Assembly: GCF_025758695.1 (NCBI RefSeq)
Contig: NZ_JANJQP010000002.1
Span: forward strand, 186,001 to 250,000
Origin: Oenococcus kitaharae
GTDB taxonomy: Bacteria > Bacillota > Bacilli > Lactobacillales > Lactobacillaceae
Direction of reading: 5' to 3'
Length of the DNA: 64,000 nucleotides
Shown piece after piece: positions 35,016 through 44,581 of the stretch. The translations under genes were made by a program, and so were the position numbers. The first letter of the stretch is position 1. Every line of letters starts with the position of its first letter. Below the pieces are notes generated by a model. The model saw nothing but the letters and a program-made list of their open reading frames with translations, had not been told where the DNA came from and made no database searches.

Positions 35016-36479
35016 ATGACTGATTTTTTTCAGGAAGATTTAGTTAGTTTGCACAAAAAATTAGTCAATAAGGAAATTACCGCTGTTGACTTGGCAAAGG
35101 CAGCTTTAGATAAAGCTGAACATGCCCAAAAAGACGTCAATGCCTATATCACTTTGGACCGTCAAGGTGCTTTAAAACGCGCTGCTGAAATCGACGCTGC
35201 CGGCATTGACGCTGACAATATTTTTTCCGGCATTCCTTTGGCTGTCAAAGATAACATTGTCACCAAGGGGCTTCGGACAACAGCTGCTTCGCATATTTTG
35301 GACAACTTTGTCCCAATTTATGATGCAGCCGTCATGGAAAAGCTGAACAAACTGGGATTGGTTGTGATTGGCAAAACGAACATGGATGAGTTTGCCATGG
35401 GCGGTTCGACTGAGACCTCGTTCTTTGGCAAGACGGCAAACGCTTGGGATCACACAAAGGTTCCCGGCGGTTCTTCGGGCGGATCGGCAGCAGCTGTTGC
35501 TTCCGGCCTGATCCCATTTGCATTGGGTTCTGATACAGGCGGTTCGATTCGTCAGCCGGCTGCTTTTAACGGCATTGTTGGTTTGAAACCAACGTACGGC
35601 CGTGTCTCACGCTGGGGACTGATTGCCTTTGGTTCCAGCTTGGATCAGATTGGTCCTTTGACACGGACTGTTAAAGATAATGCACGTGTTTTGTCAGTGA
35701 TTGCTGGCAAAGACCCTCGTGATACGACAAGCGAAGACAGCCCGGTACCGGACTTTTTAGCCAACATTGAAGGCGGTGTTAAGGGCTTACGTGTGGGCGT
35801 GCCTAAGGAATATTTTGCTAAGGGTATCGACGACGACGTCAAAGCAACCATCAAAAAAGCGATTGCTAAATTTGAGGAATTAGGTGCCGTCGTTGATGAA
35901 GTTTCCCTGCCGCATTCTCGCTACGGCATTGCCGCCTACTATATTCTAGCTTCGTCTGAGGCTTCTTCGAATCTGCAGCGTTTTGATGGTATTCGTTACG
36001 GTTATTCAGCACGTCAAGAAGGCCAGACTCTAGAAGATTTGTATGTCAAGACACGTTCTGAAGGCTTTGGTCCAGAAGTAAAACGGCGAATTATGTTAGG
36101 AACATTCGCCTTATCAGCCGGATTCTATGATGCCTACTTTAAAAAGGCCGCTCAGGTCCGGACTTTGATTGTGTCTGATTTTACTAAAGTTTTTCAGGAT
36201 CATGATTTGATTTTGGGCCCAACGACGACTTCGACAGCCTTTGACCTTGGCTCTGAAGATGATGATCCAGTCAAAATGTATATGAATGATTTGCTGACAA
36301 TTCCTGTGAATTTGGCTGGTCTGCCAGGTATGTCGATTAATGCCGGTTTTGCTAATCATCTGCCGGTCGGTCTGCAGATTATTGGCCGTCCTTTTGATGA
36401 AAGCACGATTTACCGCGCAGCCTATGCCTTTGAACAGGCGACAAAACTATATGAACAGCATCCGGAGGTGAGTTTCTAA
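35016..36479 (+). CDS. gatA: Asp/Glu-tRNA amidotransferase subunit A
   Basis: 487 residues from the ATG at 35016, with GAGGAGAG just before it; the longer frame from 34953 overlaps gatC and is rejected. The amidase-signature catalytic triad is Lys78, cis-Ser154 ([10 protein letters not shown]) and Ser178 ([10 protein letters not shown]). It releases ammonia from glutamine for transamidation of misacylated Glu-tRNA-Gln or Asp-tRNA-Asn. Confidence 0.97.
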   Translation: MTDFFQEDLVSLHKKLVNKEITAVDLAKAALDKAEHAQKDVNAYITLDRQGALKRAAEIDAAGIDADNIFSGIPLAVKDNIVTKGLRTTAASHILDNFVPIYDAAVMEKLNKLGLVVIGKTNMDEFAMGGSTETSFFGKTANAWDHTKVPGGSSGGSAAAVASGLIPFALGSDTGGSIRQPAAFNGIVGLKPTYGRVSRWGLIAFGSSLDQIGPLTRTVKDNARVLSVIAGKDPRDTTSEDSPVPDFLANIEGGVKGLRVGVPKEYFAKGIDDDVKATIKKAIAKFEELGAVVDEVSLPHSRYGIAAYYILASSEASSNLQRFDGIRYGYSARQEGQTLEDLYVKTRSEGFGPEVKRRIMLGTFALSAGFYDAYFKKAAQVRTLIVSDFTKVFQDHDLILGPTTTSTAFDLGSEDDDPVKMYMNDLLTIPVNLAGLPGMSINAGFANHLPVGLQIIGRPFDESTIYRAAYAFEQATKLYEQHPEVSF

Positions 36480-37912
36480 TGTCGAGTTTTGAAACAACAA
36501 TTGGGCTGGAAGTCCATATTGAATTAAAAACAAAATCCAAAGCCTTTTCACCTTCGCCGGTTAATTTTGGTGATCCGGCTAATGAAAATACGAACGTGAT
36601 TGATTGGGGCTATCCTGGCGTTCTGCCTTCTGCTAACAAAGCCGCTCTAGAAGGCGGTATGATGGCCGCTTTGGCACTGAATGCACAGATTTCGCGCGAT
36701 GTACATTGGGATCGAAAAAATTATGTTTATCCTGATAACCCGAAATCATATCAAGTGACTCAACAGCAGACGCCGATCGGACATGATGGTTATGTGGAAA
36801 TTCAGATGCCTGATGGTCAGACTAAGCGTATTGGAATTAAAGAACTGCATGTCGAAGAGGATGCCGGCAAAAACTCGCATTCTGGCAAGGGCTATTCCTT
36901 GGTCGATTTGAATCGTCAAGGGACGCCATTGGTAGAAATTGTTTCCCAGCCAGATATTACCAGCCCTGAAGAAGCCTACCTTTATTTGGAGAAACTGCGT
37001 CAGCTGATCCAATTCACGGGTATTTCTGATGTGAAGATGCAGGAAGGCTCGATGCGTGTTGATATCAATATTTCCGTTCGTCCGATCGGGGCCGCGAAGT
37101 TTGGTACCAAAGTCGAAATTAAAAACGTCAACTCGTTTCAATATGCTCGCAACACATTGATTTATGAAGAGGAACGCCAACGCGAAGAATTAATGGCCGG
37201 TCACACAATTGGTCAAGAGACGCGTCGTTTTGATGAGCCGACCAAGTCAACGATCCTAATGCGTGTCAAAGAGGGGGCCGATGATTACCGTTATTTCCCA
37301 GAACCTGATTTGCCGCCAATTCACGTTTCCGATGCTTGGATTGATGAAGTCAGGTCGCGTTTGCCGGAAGCTGCTGCTACTCGCGTCCACCGTTATATGA
37401 CTGAGTTCGGCCTCTCGGATAAAGATGCTGCTGTACTGACGCAGACACTCGAAATGGCCAACTTCTTTGATCAGACAGTTGCCAACGGTGCTGATCCAAA
37501 GCGGGCTGCCAACTATTTGATCGGGGATGTTAATGCCTATCTGAACGAGACGCAATTAGATCTTCAAAACACCAAATTGACGGCAGTTAATTTAGCTGAA
37601 TTGATCAAGCTGATTGATGATGGTACAATTTCGACGAAGCAAGCCAAAAAAGTCTTCACTGCAATTACCGAAGGTAAAGACCCCAAGGCTTATGTCACGG
37701 AAAATGGTCTTGTACAATTATCCGATCCATCAAAATTGACGCCGATGATTAGTCAGATTCTGGATAATAACCAGCAATCTGTTGATGACTTTAAGGGCGG
37801 TAAAGATCGTGCGATTGGTTATTTGACTGGCCAAGTAATGAAAAGTACGCATGGCAATGCCAATCCTAAAGTGGTTCATGAACTGCTGCTGGCTGAATTG
37901 AGCAAGCGCTAA
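36479..37912 (+). CDS. gatB: Asp/Glu-tRNA amidotransferase subunit B
   Basis: 477 residues. Signature [17 protein letters not shown] at the start, cradle domain with HVEEDAGKN and [12 protein letters not shown], then helical and YqeY-like tail (about 400-477) that binds the tRNA. It phosphorylates the misacylated tRNA and transfers ammonia. TAATG overlap with gatA; GGAGGTGAG before the ATG. Confidence 0.97.
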   Translation: MSSFETTIGLEVHIELKTKSKAFSPSPVNFGDPANENTNVIDWGYPGVLPSANKAALEGGMMAALALNAQISRDVHWDRKNYVYPDNPKSYQVTQQQTPIGHDGYVEIQMPDGQTKRIGIKELHVEEDAGKNSHSGKGYSLVDLNRQGTPLVEIVSQPDITSPEEAYLYLEKLRQLIQFTGISDVKMQEGSMRVDINISVRPIGAAKFGTKVEIKNVNSFQYARNTLIYEEERQREELMAGHTIGQETRRFDEPTKSTILMRVKEGADDYRYFPEPDLPPIHVSDAWIDEVRSRLPEAAATRVHRYMTEFGLSDKDAAVLTQTLEMANFFDQTVANGADPKRAANYLIGDVNAYLNETQLDLQNTKLTAVNLAELIKLIDDGTISTKQAKKVFTAITEGKDPKAYVTENGLVQLSDPSKLTPMISQILDNNQQSVDDFKGGKDRAIGYLTGQVMKSTHGNANPKVVHELLLAELSKR

Positions 37913-37928
37913 ATTGCATATCACTTCT

Positions 37929-37957
37929 AAGACCGCCTCTCTAGCGGTCTTTTTTTG
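37929..37957 (+). terminator. gatCAB terminator
   Basis: AGACCGC/GCGGTCT stem with a 7-nt loop and eight T, 17 bp after gatB. Confidence 0.85.
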
Positions 37958-37980
37958 TCCAAGGCCGTCCCGTTATCCTC

Positions 37981-37986
37981 TATAAT
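37981..37986 (+). promoter_or_regulatory. lipid kinase promoter -10
   Basis: TATAAT, 9 nt before the ATG at 37996, with no ribosome binding site, so the leader would be 0-3 nt. Confidence 0.5.
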
Positions 37987-37995
37987 TGTTTTTAT

Positions 37996-39033
37996 ATGAA
38001 ACGAGCACGTATAATTTATAACCCTTCCTCTGGACGTGAAGCCATTCAAAGAGATTTAGTCGAAATCATGAAAGTTTACGAGAAGGCTGGTTATGAGACA
38101 TCTGTATTTGAAACAACACCTAAGGCTTTTTCCGCGCGCGATGAAGCAGCACGAGCAGCTCAAGATGGGTTTGATTTAGTTGTGGCTGCCGGTGGAGATG
38201 GGACAGTTAATGAAGTCGTCAATGGCATTTCAGGTTTAGACAAACGCCCTTTAATGGCCGTTATTCCTTCTGGGACTACCAACGATTATGCGCGTGCCTT
38301 AAAAATTCCGCGCGATGATTTAGTCGAAGCAGCCAAAGCAATCAATAAGCACGAAACGATCAAAATGGATATCGGCAAAATCACCGATGGCAAATCACGC
38401 CTGGACTACTTTATGAATATCGGCGCCTTGGGTACTTTGTCTGAATTGACTTATGAAGTGCCATCCATGCTGAAGTCGTTGTACGGTTATTTGGCTTATA
38501 TTACAAAAGGTGCCGAGCTGATTACGCGGATTAAATCAGTGCCAGTCCGCATCAGCTATGATGATGGCGTTTATGAAGGTGAAGTTAGCCTGGTATTGTT
38601 GGCCCTAACCAATTCAGTCGGCGGTTTTGAAAAAATTGTCCCCGATGCCAAACTGGATGACGGAAAATTTTCTTTGCTGATTGTTGAAAAGTCCAATATT
38701 GTTCAGCTGTTTAACTTGATTACCAAGGCGCTGAATAATGGCTCGCATATCAAAGATAAGCTGATCACTTATATCAAGACGAGCAAAGTAGCCGTTGCGC
38801 CTTTATCTAATGATCAGATGAAAGTGAATTTGGATGGCGAGTTTGGCGGGATTGCCCCGATGGCCTTTGAAAATCTCCAGCAGCATATTGAATTTGTTGC
38901 CGAGACTTCCAAAATGCGTCCCGGGTCTCGTATGCGGGCTCAGACAGCTAATGAAGTGATGGTTAAGCGGGCTGAGGAAGAATTTAAAACGGCCTCAAAA
39001 TTGGTCAAAAAGCACAAGGAAGGCAGTAAGTGA
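37996..39033 (+). CDS. dagK: diacylglycerol kinase-like lipid kinase
   Basis: 345 residues. The catalytic domain has the nucleotide motif GGDGTVNEV near residue 67 and PSGTTNDYAR near 93. The C-terminal lid domain carries LLALTNSVGGFEK and the conserved acidic KLDDGKFSLLIV. It recycles diacylglycerol from lipoteichoic acid synthesis to phosphatidic acid. The Lys-rich C-terminal tail of about 40 residues is longer than usual. The stop overlaps the next start (GTGA). Pairing with the RumA-type methyltransferase is conserved in Firmicutes. Confidence 0.93.
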   Translation: MKRARIIYNPSSGREAIQRDLVEIMKVYEKAGYETSVFETTPKAFSARDEAARAAQDGFDLVVAAGGDGTVNEVVNGISGLDKRPLMAVIPSGTTNDYARALKIPRDDLVEAAKAINKHETIKMDIGKITDGKSRLDYFMNIGALGTLSELTYEVPSMLKSLYGYLAYITKGAELITRIKSVPVRISYDDGVYEGEVSLVLLALTNSVGGFEKIVPDAKLDDGKFSLLIVEKSNIVQLFNLITKALNNGSHIKDKLITYIKTSKVAVAPLSNDQMKVNLDGEFGGIAPMAFENLQQHIEFVAETSKMRPGSRMRAQTANEVMVKRAEEEFKTASKLVKKHKEGSK

Positions 39034-40406
39034 GTAAAAATAATCGTCCTAATTTGGTTAAAAATCAAGAATTAGTCGGGGATGTCATCGATTTGACCTA
39101 CGAAGGGCTCGGGGTCGTCAAAATTGATGACTTTCCGATTTTTGTTTCCGACAGCCTGCCAGGCGAGAAAATCTCTTTTGCCATTACGCGTGTTTTAAAT
39201 TCTTATGCCTTTGCTCGTGTGCTAAAACGACTGACCACTTCACCGGACCGCGTGATTAGCGAGCATGCCGACATGATTGCTAGCGGGATTGCGCCACTTG
39301 TGAATCTTGCTTATCCGGCACAGCTGGCTTTTAAAAGAGAACAAGTGCGTCAGCTGTTTCATAAAGCGGGTCTCGATCAGATCGAGGTGCTGCCGACCAT
39401 TGGCATGGCAAACCCGACTCATTACCGCAATAAGACGGTCGTACCGATTAAGTTTCAGCAGGGACGTCTGACGACGGGTTTTTATCGCCGCGGGTCGCAC
39501 AAGCTCGTTCCGATCAGTGATTATTATTTAAATGATCCGAAAATTGATGCTGCTGTCGGAATTGCACGTGATGTGCTGAATCGTTTTGGTGTCTCCGCTT
39601 ATGACGAAATCACACGGGAAGGCTTGCTGCGTTATTTGATGGTGCGCCGTGGCTACGTCACGGGTCAAATGATGCTGGCGATCGTTGCAACTGGCAAAAA
39701 ATTGCCGCAGGAAAAAGCGGTTGTTGCTGCGATTAAAAAAGCTTTACCGGATTTGACCAGCCTGATTTTAAATTACAATCCCAAGCAGACTAATGTCCAG
39801 TTGGGTCTGGATAATCGCGTTCTCTATGGCAGCCCCGTGATTCATGACACACTACTGGGCTTGGATTTTGAGATTGGCGTCAATTCCTTTTATCAAGTCA
39901 ATCCGCAGACGACAGCCGTTTTGTATCAGAAAGCTGCTGAGGTGGCAGATCTGGATGGGGATGAATTAGCCGTCGATGCCTATTCGGGAATCGGCACAAT
40001 TGGCTTGTATATCTCCAGCCAAGTGAAAAAAGTCATTGGTGTGGAAGTCGTCGCACCTGCTGTCGCCGATGCCAAGAAAAACATGCAGGCCAATCATATT
40101 CAAAACGCCGAATATATCGCAGCGGATGCACCTGATCAGTTTGTTAAATGGGCACAGAGTGGTATTCGCCCGGATGTTGTTTTTGTTGACCCGCCAAGAA
40201 AAGGCCTTTCACCAGAACTGATCGAGGCCGTTGGCCAGATGCGGCCGAAAAAATTTGTCTATGTTTCCTGCAATCCGGCTACTTTGGCGCGCGATGTCGT
40301 TTTGCTTAGGCAGCAAGGTTATCAAGTGGCCAAACCTGTACAGCCGATTGACCAGTTCCCGCAGACCATGCATGTGGAGTGTGTGCTGCTGATGACACGA
40401 GTCTAA
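39030..40406 (+). CDS. rlmCD: 23S rRNA (uracil-5-)-methyltransferase, RumA/RlmCD type
   Basis: 458 residues from GTG. N-terminal TRAM domain (about 10-70), then SAM-binding AVDAYSGIGTIGLY, VDPPRKG and the catalytic nucleophile cysteine in VSCNPATLARD. The iron-sulfur cysteines of E. coli RumA are absent: the equivalent stretch reads SGIAPLVNLAYPAQL. It methylates uracil C5 in 23S rRNA. GGAAGG lies before the GTG. No clear terminator before the convergent rpiR gene. Confidence 0.92.
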   Translation: MSKNNRPNLVKNQELVGDVIDLTYEGLGVVKIDDFPIFVSDSLPGEKISFAITRVLNSYAFARVLKRLTTSPDRVISEHADMIASGIAPLVNLAYPAQLAFKREQVRQLFHKAGLDQIEVLPTIGMANPTHYRNKTVVPIKFQQGRLTTGFYRRGSHKLVPISDYYLNDPKIDAAVGIARDVLNRFGVSAYDEITREGLLRYLMVRRGYVTGQMMLAIVATGKKLPQEKAVVAAIKKALPDLTSLILNYNPKQTNVQLGLDNRVLYGSPVIHDTLLGLDFEIGVNSFYQVNPQTTAVLYQKAAEVADLDGDELAVDAYSGIGTIGLYISSQVKKVIGVEVVAPAVADAKKNMQANHIQNAEYIAADAPDQFVKWAQSGIRPDVVFVDPPRKGLSPELIEAVGQMRPKKFVYVSCNPATLARDVVLLRQQGYQVAKPVQPIDQFPQTMHVECVLLMTRV

Positions 40407-40463
40407 TTTTCATCAATAGTCGCAATGCTAGTTCAACAGTGAGTCAAGCCGAGTGAGATTTTT

Positions 40464-41321
40464 TTATCTAAACCGAGTGTCTAACAGAATTGTTTCTGTT
40501 TTAATTCTTTGTCGGCTATTTTCTTCAAAATTACTTGCAAAAATACAGGAAAACAAAACGCTCAGAACATATTTAATGGCTACTTGTGATGAAAAAGTAG
40601 AAAATTTGATAGATGGATCTTCTTTTTTAAATATCGGTAGAACAATATCGCTCAGCTTTGCGATAGACGAGTCGCGTTTGGCACTAATTGCGATTATTTT
40701 CGAGGCGCTGCTTTTGAGTATCTTGATTAAACGCACCAAATTTTTATTTTCCCCACTATACGAAATAATGATGGCACAATCGTTTTTATCTAAAGTTAAA
40801 GCAAGTTGCAAATCTTCAGAGGGTATTGTGGACATTAACATATTTAGATGTATTTTCATTAAGTCATTCTGAAAAGCCAGTGCATCGATATAGGTATCAC
40901 CGGATGCAAATATTGCCACTCTTTTCCCTTGAAGAATCATCTGCACAGTATTTGCCAAAGCCTCGTTTGAAAGCAGTTGATAGGTACTTTCCATGGATTC
41001 GCGAGATAATTCCAAGATTTTTTTTGAAATATCTAAGTTAGAATCCTGATTTGTAAAAGGAAAATCAGCATTGACACTAGCTATTTCTTCAAATTTGTCT
41101 TGTAAATTAGCAGATAACGTGATTTTGAACTGCTGGTAACCTTTTAAACCTATTTTTCGACATAACCTGACAATTGTTGATGTTGAGGTGTAAGTTGCCT
41201 TGGCGAGTTCTTGGATTGACATATCCAATACCTTGTCTTTATTCTGCAAGACATAATTTGCAATCGTAATTTCTGAGTTATTGAAGTGGCGATGTTTTTT
41301 CAGTTCTTGGACAATATTCAT
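40464..41321 (-). CDS. RpiR/MurR-family transcriptional regulator
   Basis: 285 residues: N-terminal HTH_6 domain (about 1-77, ATYTSTSTIVRLCRKIGLKGYQQFK) and a C-terminal SIS sugar-phosphate-binding domain (about 115-250). It is divergent from the PTS operon, the usual arrangement for a local regulator that senses the phosphorylated product of the transporter. AAAGGAG precedes the ATG. Effector unknown. Confidence 0.88.
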   Translation of the reverse strand: MNIVQELKKHRHFNNSEITIANYVLQNKDKVLDMSIQELAKATYTSTSTIVRLCRKIGLKGYQQFKITLSANLQDKFEEIASVNADFPFTNQDSNLDISKKILELSRESMESTYQLLSNEALANTVQMILQGKRVAIFASGDTYIDALAFQNDLMKIHLNMLMSTIPSEDLQLALTLDKNDCAIIISYSGENKNLVRLIKILKSSASKIIAISAKRDSSIAKLSDIVLPIFKKEDPSIKFSTFSSQVAIKYVLSVLFSCIFASNFEENSRQRIKTETILLDTRFR

Positions 41322-41435
41322 GTTTACTCCTTTGCTTCAAAAATCAAGGTATTTCTTTTTGTACTTTGAACTAAAAATATCTAAAAGTAAATATCGTATT
41401 TGGTCATGTTTGGCACAATGTTCAAATAATGAGCT

Positions 41436-41511
41436 GTAAAATACGCGTTTACGGAACAAATTTACAAAGTAAAATGAAAGCGTTTACATTGAGATAATTA
41501 TCTGCTGTAAT
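41436..41511 (+). promoter_or_regulatory. PTS operon promoter with perfect cre site
   Basis: TGAAAGCGTTTACA (41475-41488) matches the CcpA cre consensus TGWAARCGYTWNCW at all positions. Its last six bases TTTACA (41483-41488) serve as -35, with a 17-bp spacer and -10 TGTAAT (41506-41511), so CcpA binding would block the promoter. A second, imperfect dyad with GTAAA/TTTAC arms at about 41437-41453 may be the RpiR operator. Confidence 0.7.
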
Positions 41512-41589
41512 GAGTTTGTGAAGGTGATCAATTGCGAACTTCGAACGATTGGATTGCGCGATTGTCTTAAAAGGACAGGAGATGATAAG

Positions 41590-42699
41590 ATGCATGATTT
41601 TATTGATGTTTTCCAGCACTTGAGAAAGCACCTCTTAGCGGGAGTTTCTTACTTAATTCCCGTAGTCGTAGTTGGTGGTATTATGACTGGTCTTGGTGTT
41701 GCTTTTGGTGGGCCGACTGTATATAAGGATTTGGGCAGTTTTCCGGCTTTTTTGTTCACACTGGGAAAGACAGGACTGAACTTAATGGCTCCTGTGATTG
41801 CTGCATATATTGGTTTTTCCATTGCCGATAAGGCAGCTATTGCGCCAGGTTTTATTGTTGGGCAATTAGCACAGGATAGCGGTGCTGGGTTTTTAGGTGG
41901 CGTATTTGCTGGACTGTTCTGCGGCATTGTCATTATGTTTTTGAAAAAAATCAAAGTACCTAAGAATTTTTCTGCATTAGTCAGTATCATTGTCATTCCG
42001 TGTATTGCAGCCTTATCGGGCGCTATGATTATGAATTTTGCGGTGACTGGGTGGGTGGTAGCTTTTATCCACTGGCTTACTACTTTTGTATCCGGATTAG
42101 GAACGAGCAACCTAATTTTGATAGGCATCGCTTTTGGCATTATCGGTTCCTTTGATTTGGGTCTTTTTGGTTCTAAAGCGTTGAGCGCAGTTTGCTTATC
42201 TATGCTAGCAACCATTGATCCTAAAACTGGTCTACCAATTATGATTGCACAAAGGCTGCTGTTAACAACTGTCACCGCGACAGTTGTACCACCTTTAGTT
42301 TGCGCTTTAGTGACATTAGTTCGACCAAAGATATTTACAACTGAAGAAAAAGAAGTTGGACGAGCAGCGCTCTTCTTGGGAGCTTTTGGTATTACAGAGG
42401 GCTCTATTCCATTGGCTCTTTCCGATGCCAAGGTATATGCAGGATGTATCGTTGGTGCGACTGCAGGAGCTATTTCTACCATATTGTTGGGTGCCGGAAC
42501 AATAGTCAACTGGGGTGGTATTCCGACTTTTCCAGGAACAACAAATGTTTGGCTATACGCACTTGCTGTGCTGATTGGTACCTTAGTAGGAACCCTCTTT
42601 ATTATTTTAACTAAACATCAACGGACAAAGTTAGATGACACGACCGATCAAGATGTAAAAGTAACGCAAGAAGGCGAAGAATTCGATTTGAATCTTTGA
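41590..42699 (+). CDS. PTS fructose-type EIIC permease
   Basis: 369 residues from the ATG at 41590, with AGGAGA 7 nt upstream; a longer frame from GTG at 41518 lacks a site. Eight to ten membrane segments. HLLAGVSYLIPVVVVGG near the start and the GITEGSIPLAL motif near residue 270 are typical of fructose/mannosylglycerate-type EIIC domains. Imports a sugar with phosphorylation by the separate EIIB and EIIA encoded next. The split C, A, B order is less common than fused FruA. Confidence 0.9.
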   Translation: MHDFIDVFQHLRKHLLAGVSYLIPVVVVGGIMTGLGVAFGGPTVYKDLGSFPAFLFTLGKTGLNLMAPVIAAYIGFSIADKAAIAPGFIVGQLAQDSGAGFLGGVFAGLFCGIVIMFLKKIKVPKNFSALVSIIVIPCIAALSGAMIMNFAVTGWVVAFIHWLTTFVSGLGTSNLILIGIAFGIIGSFDLGLFGSKALSAVCLSMLATIDPKTGLPIMIAQRLLLTTVTATVVPPLVCALVTLVRPKIFTTEEKEVGRAALFLGAFGITEGSIPLALSDAKVYAGCIVGATAGAISTILLGAGTIVNWGGIPTFPGTTNVWLYALAVLIGTLVGTLFIILTKHQRTKLDDTTDQDVKVTQEGEEFDLNL

Positions 42700-42718
42700 T
42701 GAGGAATGAATATCGAAT

Positions 42719-43168
42719 ATGTTGATTGATGAAAAATTGATTAAACTTGATGCAAATTATCACAGTAAAGAAGAGGTGATTCGGAATGTTGCTCAACTGT
42801 TTTGGGACAGCAATAAATTAAACGATCAAGAAGCTTATATTCAGGCGGTCTTAGATCGTGAGACGGAACTTTCGACAAATCTCGGAGATGGTATTGGTTT
42901 GCCACATGCTAAAACATCGGCTGTCAAGGAAGCTGGATTGGCCTTTGTAAGATTGCAAAAACCAATCCCATGGGGAGATCAAGAACCAGTTCGTATTGTT
43001 TTCCAGATTGCTGTCAGCAATAATTCAGCAAACTTGCACCTCAAAATATTGTCTCAATTGGCTAGAAAATTAATTTATGACGATTTTAAAGAAAAACTTT
43101 TTAAAATTGATGATCCTGTAGAATTATTGGCTTTACTTTCTGAAGCCACTGGAGGCATCTTAAAATGA
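42719..43168 (+). CDS. PTS fructose/mannitol-type EIIA
   Basis: 149 residues, the complete PTS_EIIA_2 fold. The phosphorylated histidine is His63 in GIGLPHAKT. It accepts phosphate from HPr and passes it to EIIB. Overlaps the EIIB start by 4 bp (ATGA). GAGG lies somewhat far upstream (about 14 nt). Confidence 0.9.
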   Translation: MLIDEKLIKLDANYHSKEEVIRNVAQLFWDSNKLNDQEAYIQAVLDRETELSTNLGDGIGLPHAKTSAVKEAGLAFVRLQKPIPWGDQEPVRIVFQIAVSNNSANLHLKILSQLARKLIYDDFKEKLFKIDDPVELLALLSEATGGILK

Positions 43169-43470
43169 AAATATTAGCAGTAACATCTTGTCCAGCTGGT
43201 GTAGCACACACCTTTATGGCTGCGGAAGCGATCGAAAAAGCCGCTAAAAGTGCTGGAGTGGCAATCAAAGTTGAGACACAAGGAGCCTTGGGCATTGAAA
43301 ACAGAATTGGTCCTGATGATATCAAAGGAGCAGCAGCCGTTGTTTTAACCAATGACATTCCGATTCGAGAAAGGGAAAGATTTAATTCTTTGAAGATATT
43401 CAATGTTAGTTCGACTGCAATGATTAAGTCTGCTCCTAAAATTATTGAAGCAATCGAGGAAAAAATATGA
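43165..43470 (+). CDS. PTS fructose-type EIIB
   Basis: 101 residues, the full length of a fructose-specific IIB domain. Phosphocysteine Cys9 lies in VTSCPAGVAHTFMAA. Transfers phosphate to the sugar carried by EIIC. The downstream small ORF starts in its stop codon. Confidence 0.92.
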   Translation: MKILAVTSCPAGVAHTFMAAEAIEKAAKSAGVAIKVETQGALGIENRIGPDDIKGAAAVVLTNDIPIRERERFNSLKIFNVSSTAMIKSAPKIIEAIEEKI

Positions 43471-43559
43471 CTAAATTTTCATGTATCACCCCGTCTGCTG
43501 GCCTTGCAGTGCATATTGGGAGTCACATAACTATCGGCATCGTATTGAGGAGGTTTTAA
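43467..43559 (+). CDS. possible 30-residue peptide between EIIB and the oxidoreductase
   Basis: ORF of 30 codons beginning with an ATGA overlap on the EIIB stop and ending directly at the next ATG, with the next gene's GAGGAGG inside its last codons. It may only couple translation, be the stub of a lost gene, or encode a small peptide. The sequence (MTKFSCITPSAG...IGIVLRRF) matches nothing I know. Confidence 0.25.
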   Translation: MTKFSCITPSAGLAVHIGSHITIGIVLRRF

Positions 43560-44555
43560 ATGAACGTTGGCATTATTGGTTCAGGTTTGATCACGCAAGC
43601 AGCTTTAGATATTTTTTCCCGATTAGAAAATGTGCAATGCACCGCGATGTATTTTCGAAGTGTTGATCAAACGTCGGCTGCTTTGATCCAGAAAAAGTAT
43701 AAAATCAATACTATTTATGACAACATTGATGACTTTCTAAGTGATACCAGCTTCAATGTGGTGTATATAGGTGTAATCAATAGTGCACATTATGGTTTTG
43801 CAAAGAAAGCACTCTTAGCAAACAAGCAGGTTATTAGTGAAAAAGCTTTTACATCAACTTACAAAGAGGCCGCAGATCTCGCTAAAACAGCTGAAGATCA
43901 TCAACGCCTATTACTTGGCGCTAATCGATTAACCTACACCGAAAATTTTAAAGAGATTCAGCGAAGGATGCCGCAACTCGGAGATATTAAACTGGTTATG
44001 TGTAATTATTCGCAATATTCGCGAAGATACAATGAATATTTAAAAAGGCATGTTTTGCCGGTCTTTGATCCAACATTGTCCGGCGGATCGCTTTATGACA
44101 TCAATGTTTACAATGTTTACTTTGTAGTTGCCCTCTTTGGCGAACCACAAAGTGTTCACTACTATCCAAATAAAGGATTTAACGGTATTGACACATCGGG
44201 GATTCTTGTCTTAACTTACAAAGGATTCCAAGCTGTTTGCAGTGCGGCTAAAGATTCTGAAAGTTCACCGTTCATGACCGTCCAAGGAACTAAGGGACAC
44301 ATTGATGTAGAGTCGATTCCTTCTCAGGTTGAGAATGTTAGCTTGACACAAATTGGTCAACCAACACAAACTATCAATTTGAATCATTATGATGATGCCA
44401 TGGAAAATGAATTTATTCAGATCTTCAAAATAATTAACGAAAAAAATGATACATTAGCTGCTGCAAATTTAAATGTCACTCTGAATGTTATGAAAGTTCT
44501 AGAAACGGCTCGTCAGGACGCGGGAATCAGATTTACAGCAGATGATCAAGATTAA
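43560..44555 (+). CDS. Gfo/Idh/MocA-family oxidoreductase
   Basis: 331 residues. N-terminal nucleotide fold with IIGSGLITQ, then ISEKAFTST, the family EKP segment with Pro replaced by Ala, and a C-terminal substrate domain. Family members oxidise or reduce sugars or sugar phosphates with NAD(P). GAGGAGG before the ATG. In the operon it would act on the PTS product. Confidence 0.88.
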   Translation: MNVGIIGSGLITQAALDIFSRLENVQCTAMYFRSVDQTSAALIQKKYKINTIYDNIDDFLSDTSFNVVYIGVINSAHYGFAKKALLANKQVISEKAFTSTYKEAADLAKTAEDHQRLLLGANRLTYTENFKEIQRRMPQLGDIKLVMCNYSQYSRRYNEYLKRHVLPVFDPTLSGGSLYDINVYNVYFVVALFGEPQSVHYYPNKGFNGIDTSGILVLTYKGFQAVCSAAKDSESSPFMTVQGTKGHIDVESIPSQVENVSLTQIGQPTQTINLNHYDDAMENEFIQIFKIINEKNDTLAAANLNVTLNVMKVLETARQDAGIRFTADDQD

Positions 44556-44581
44556 TATCTCATAGCAGGAGGGATTTTTAG

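Noticed and set aside
40453-40872. 139-aa plus-strand ORF opposite the RpiR gene
   Set aside because: Antisense shadow; the RpiR protein has both expected domains and a good ribosome binding site.
41649-42509. 286-aa minus-strand ORF opposite the PTS EIIC gene
   Set aside because: Long shadow of the EIIC reading frame; no ribosome binding site and low-complexity translation mirroring membrane codons.
43481-43666. 61-aa ORF spanning the start of the Gfo/Idh gene
   Set aside because: Out of frame with a well-supported gene that has a strong ribosome binding site.
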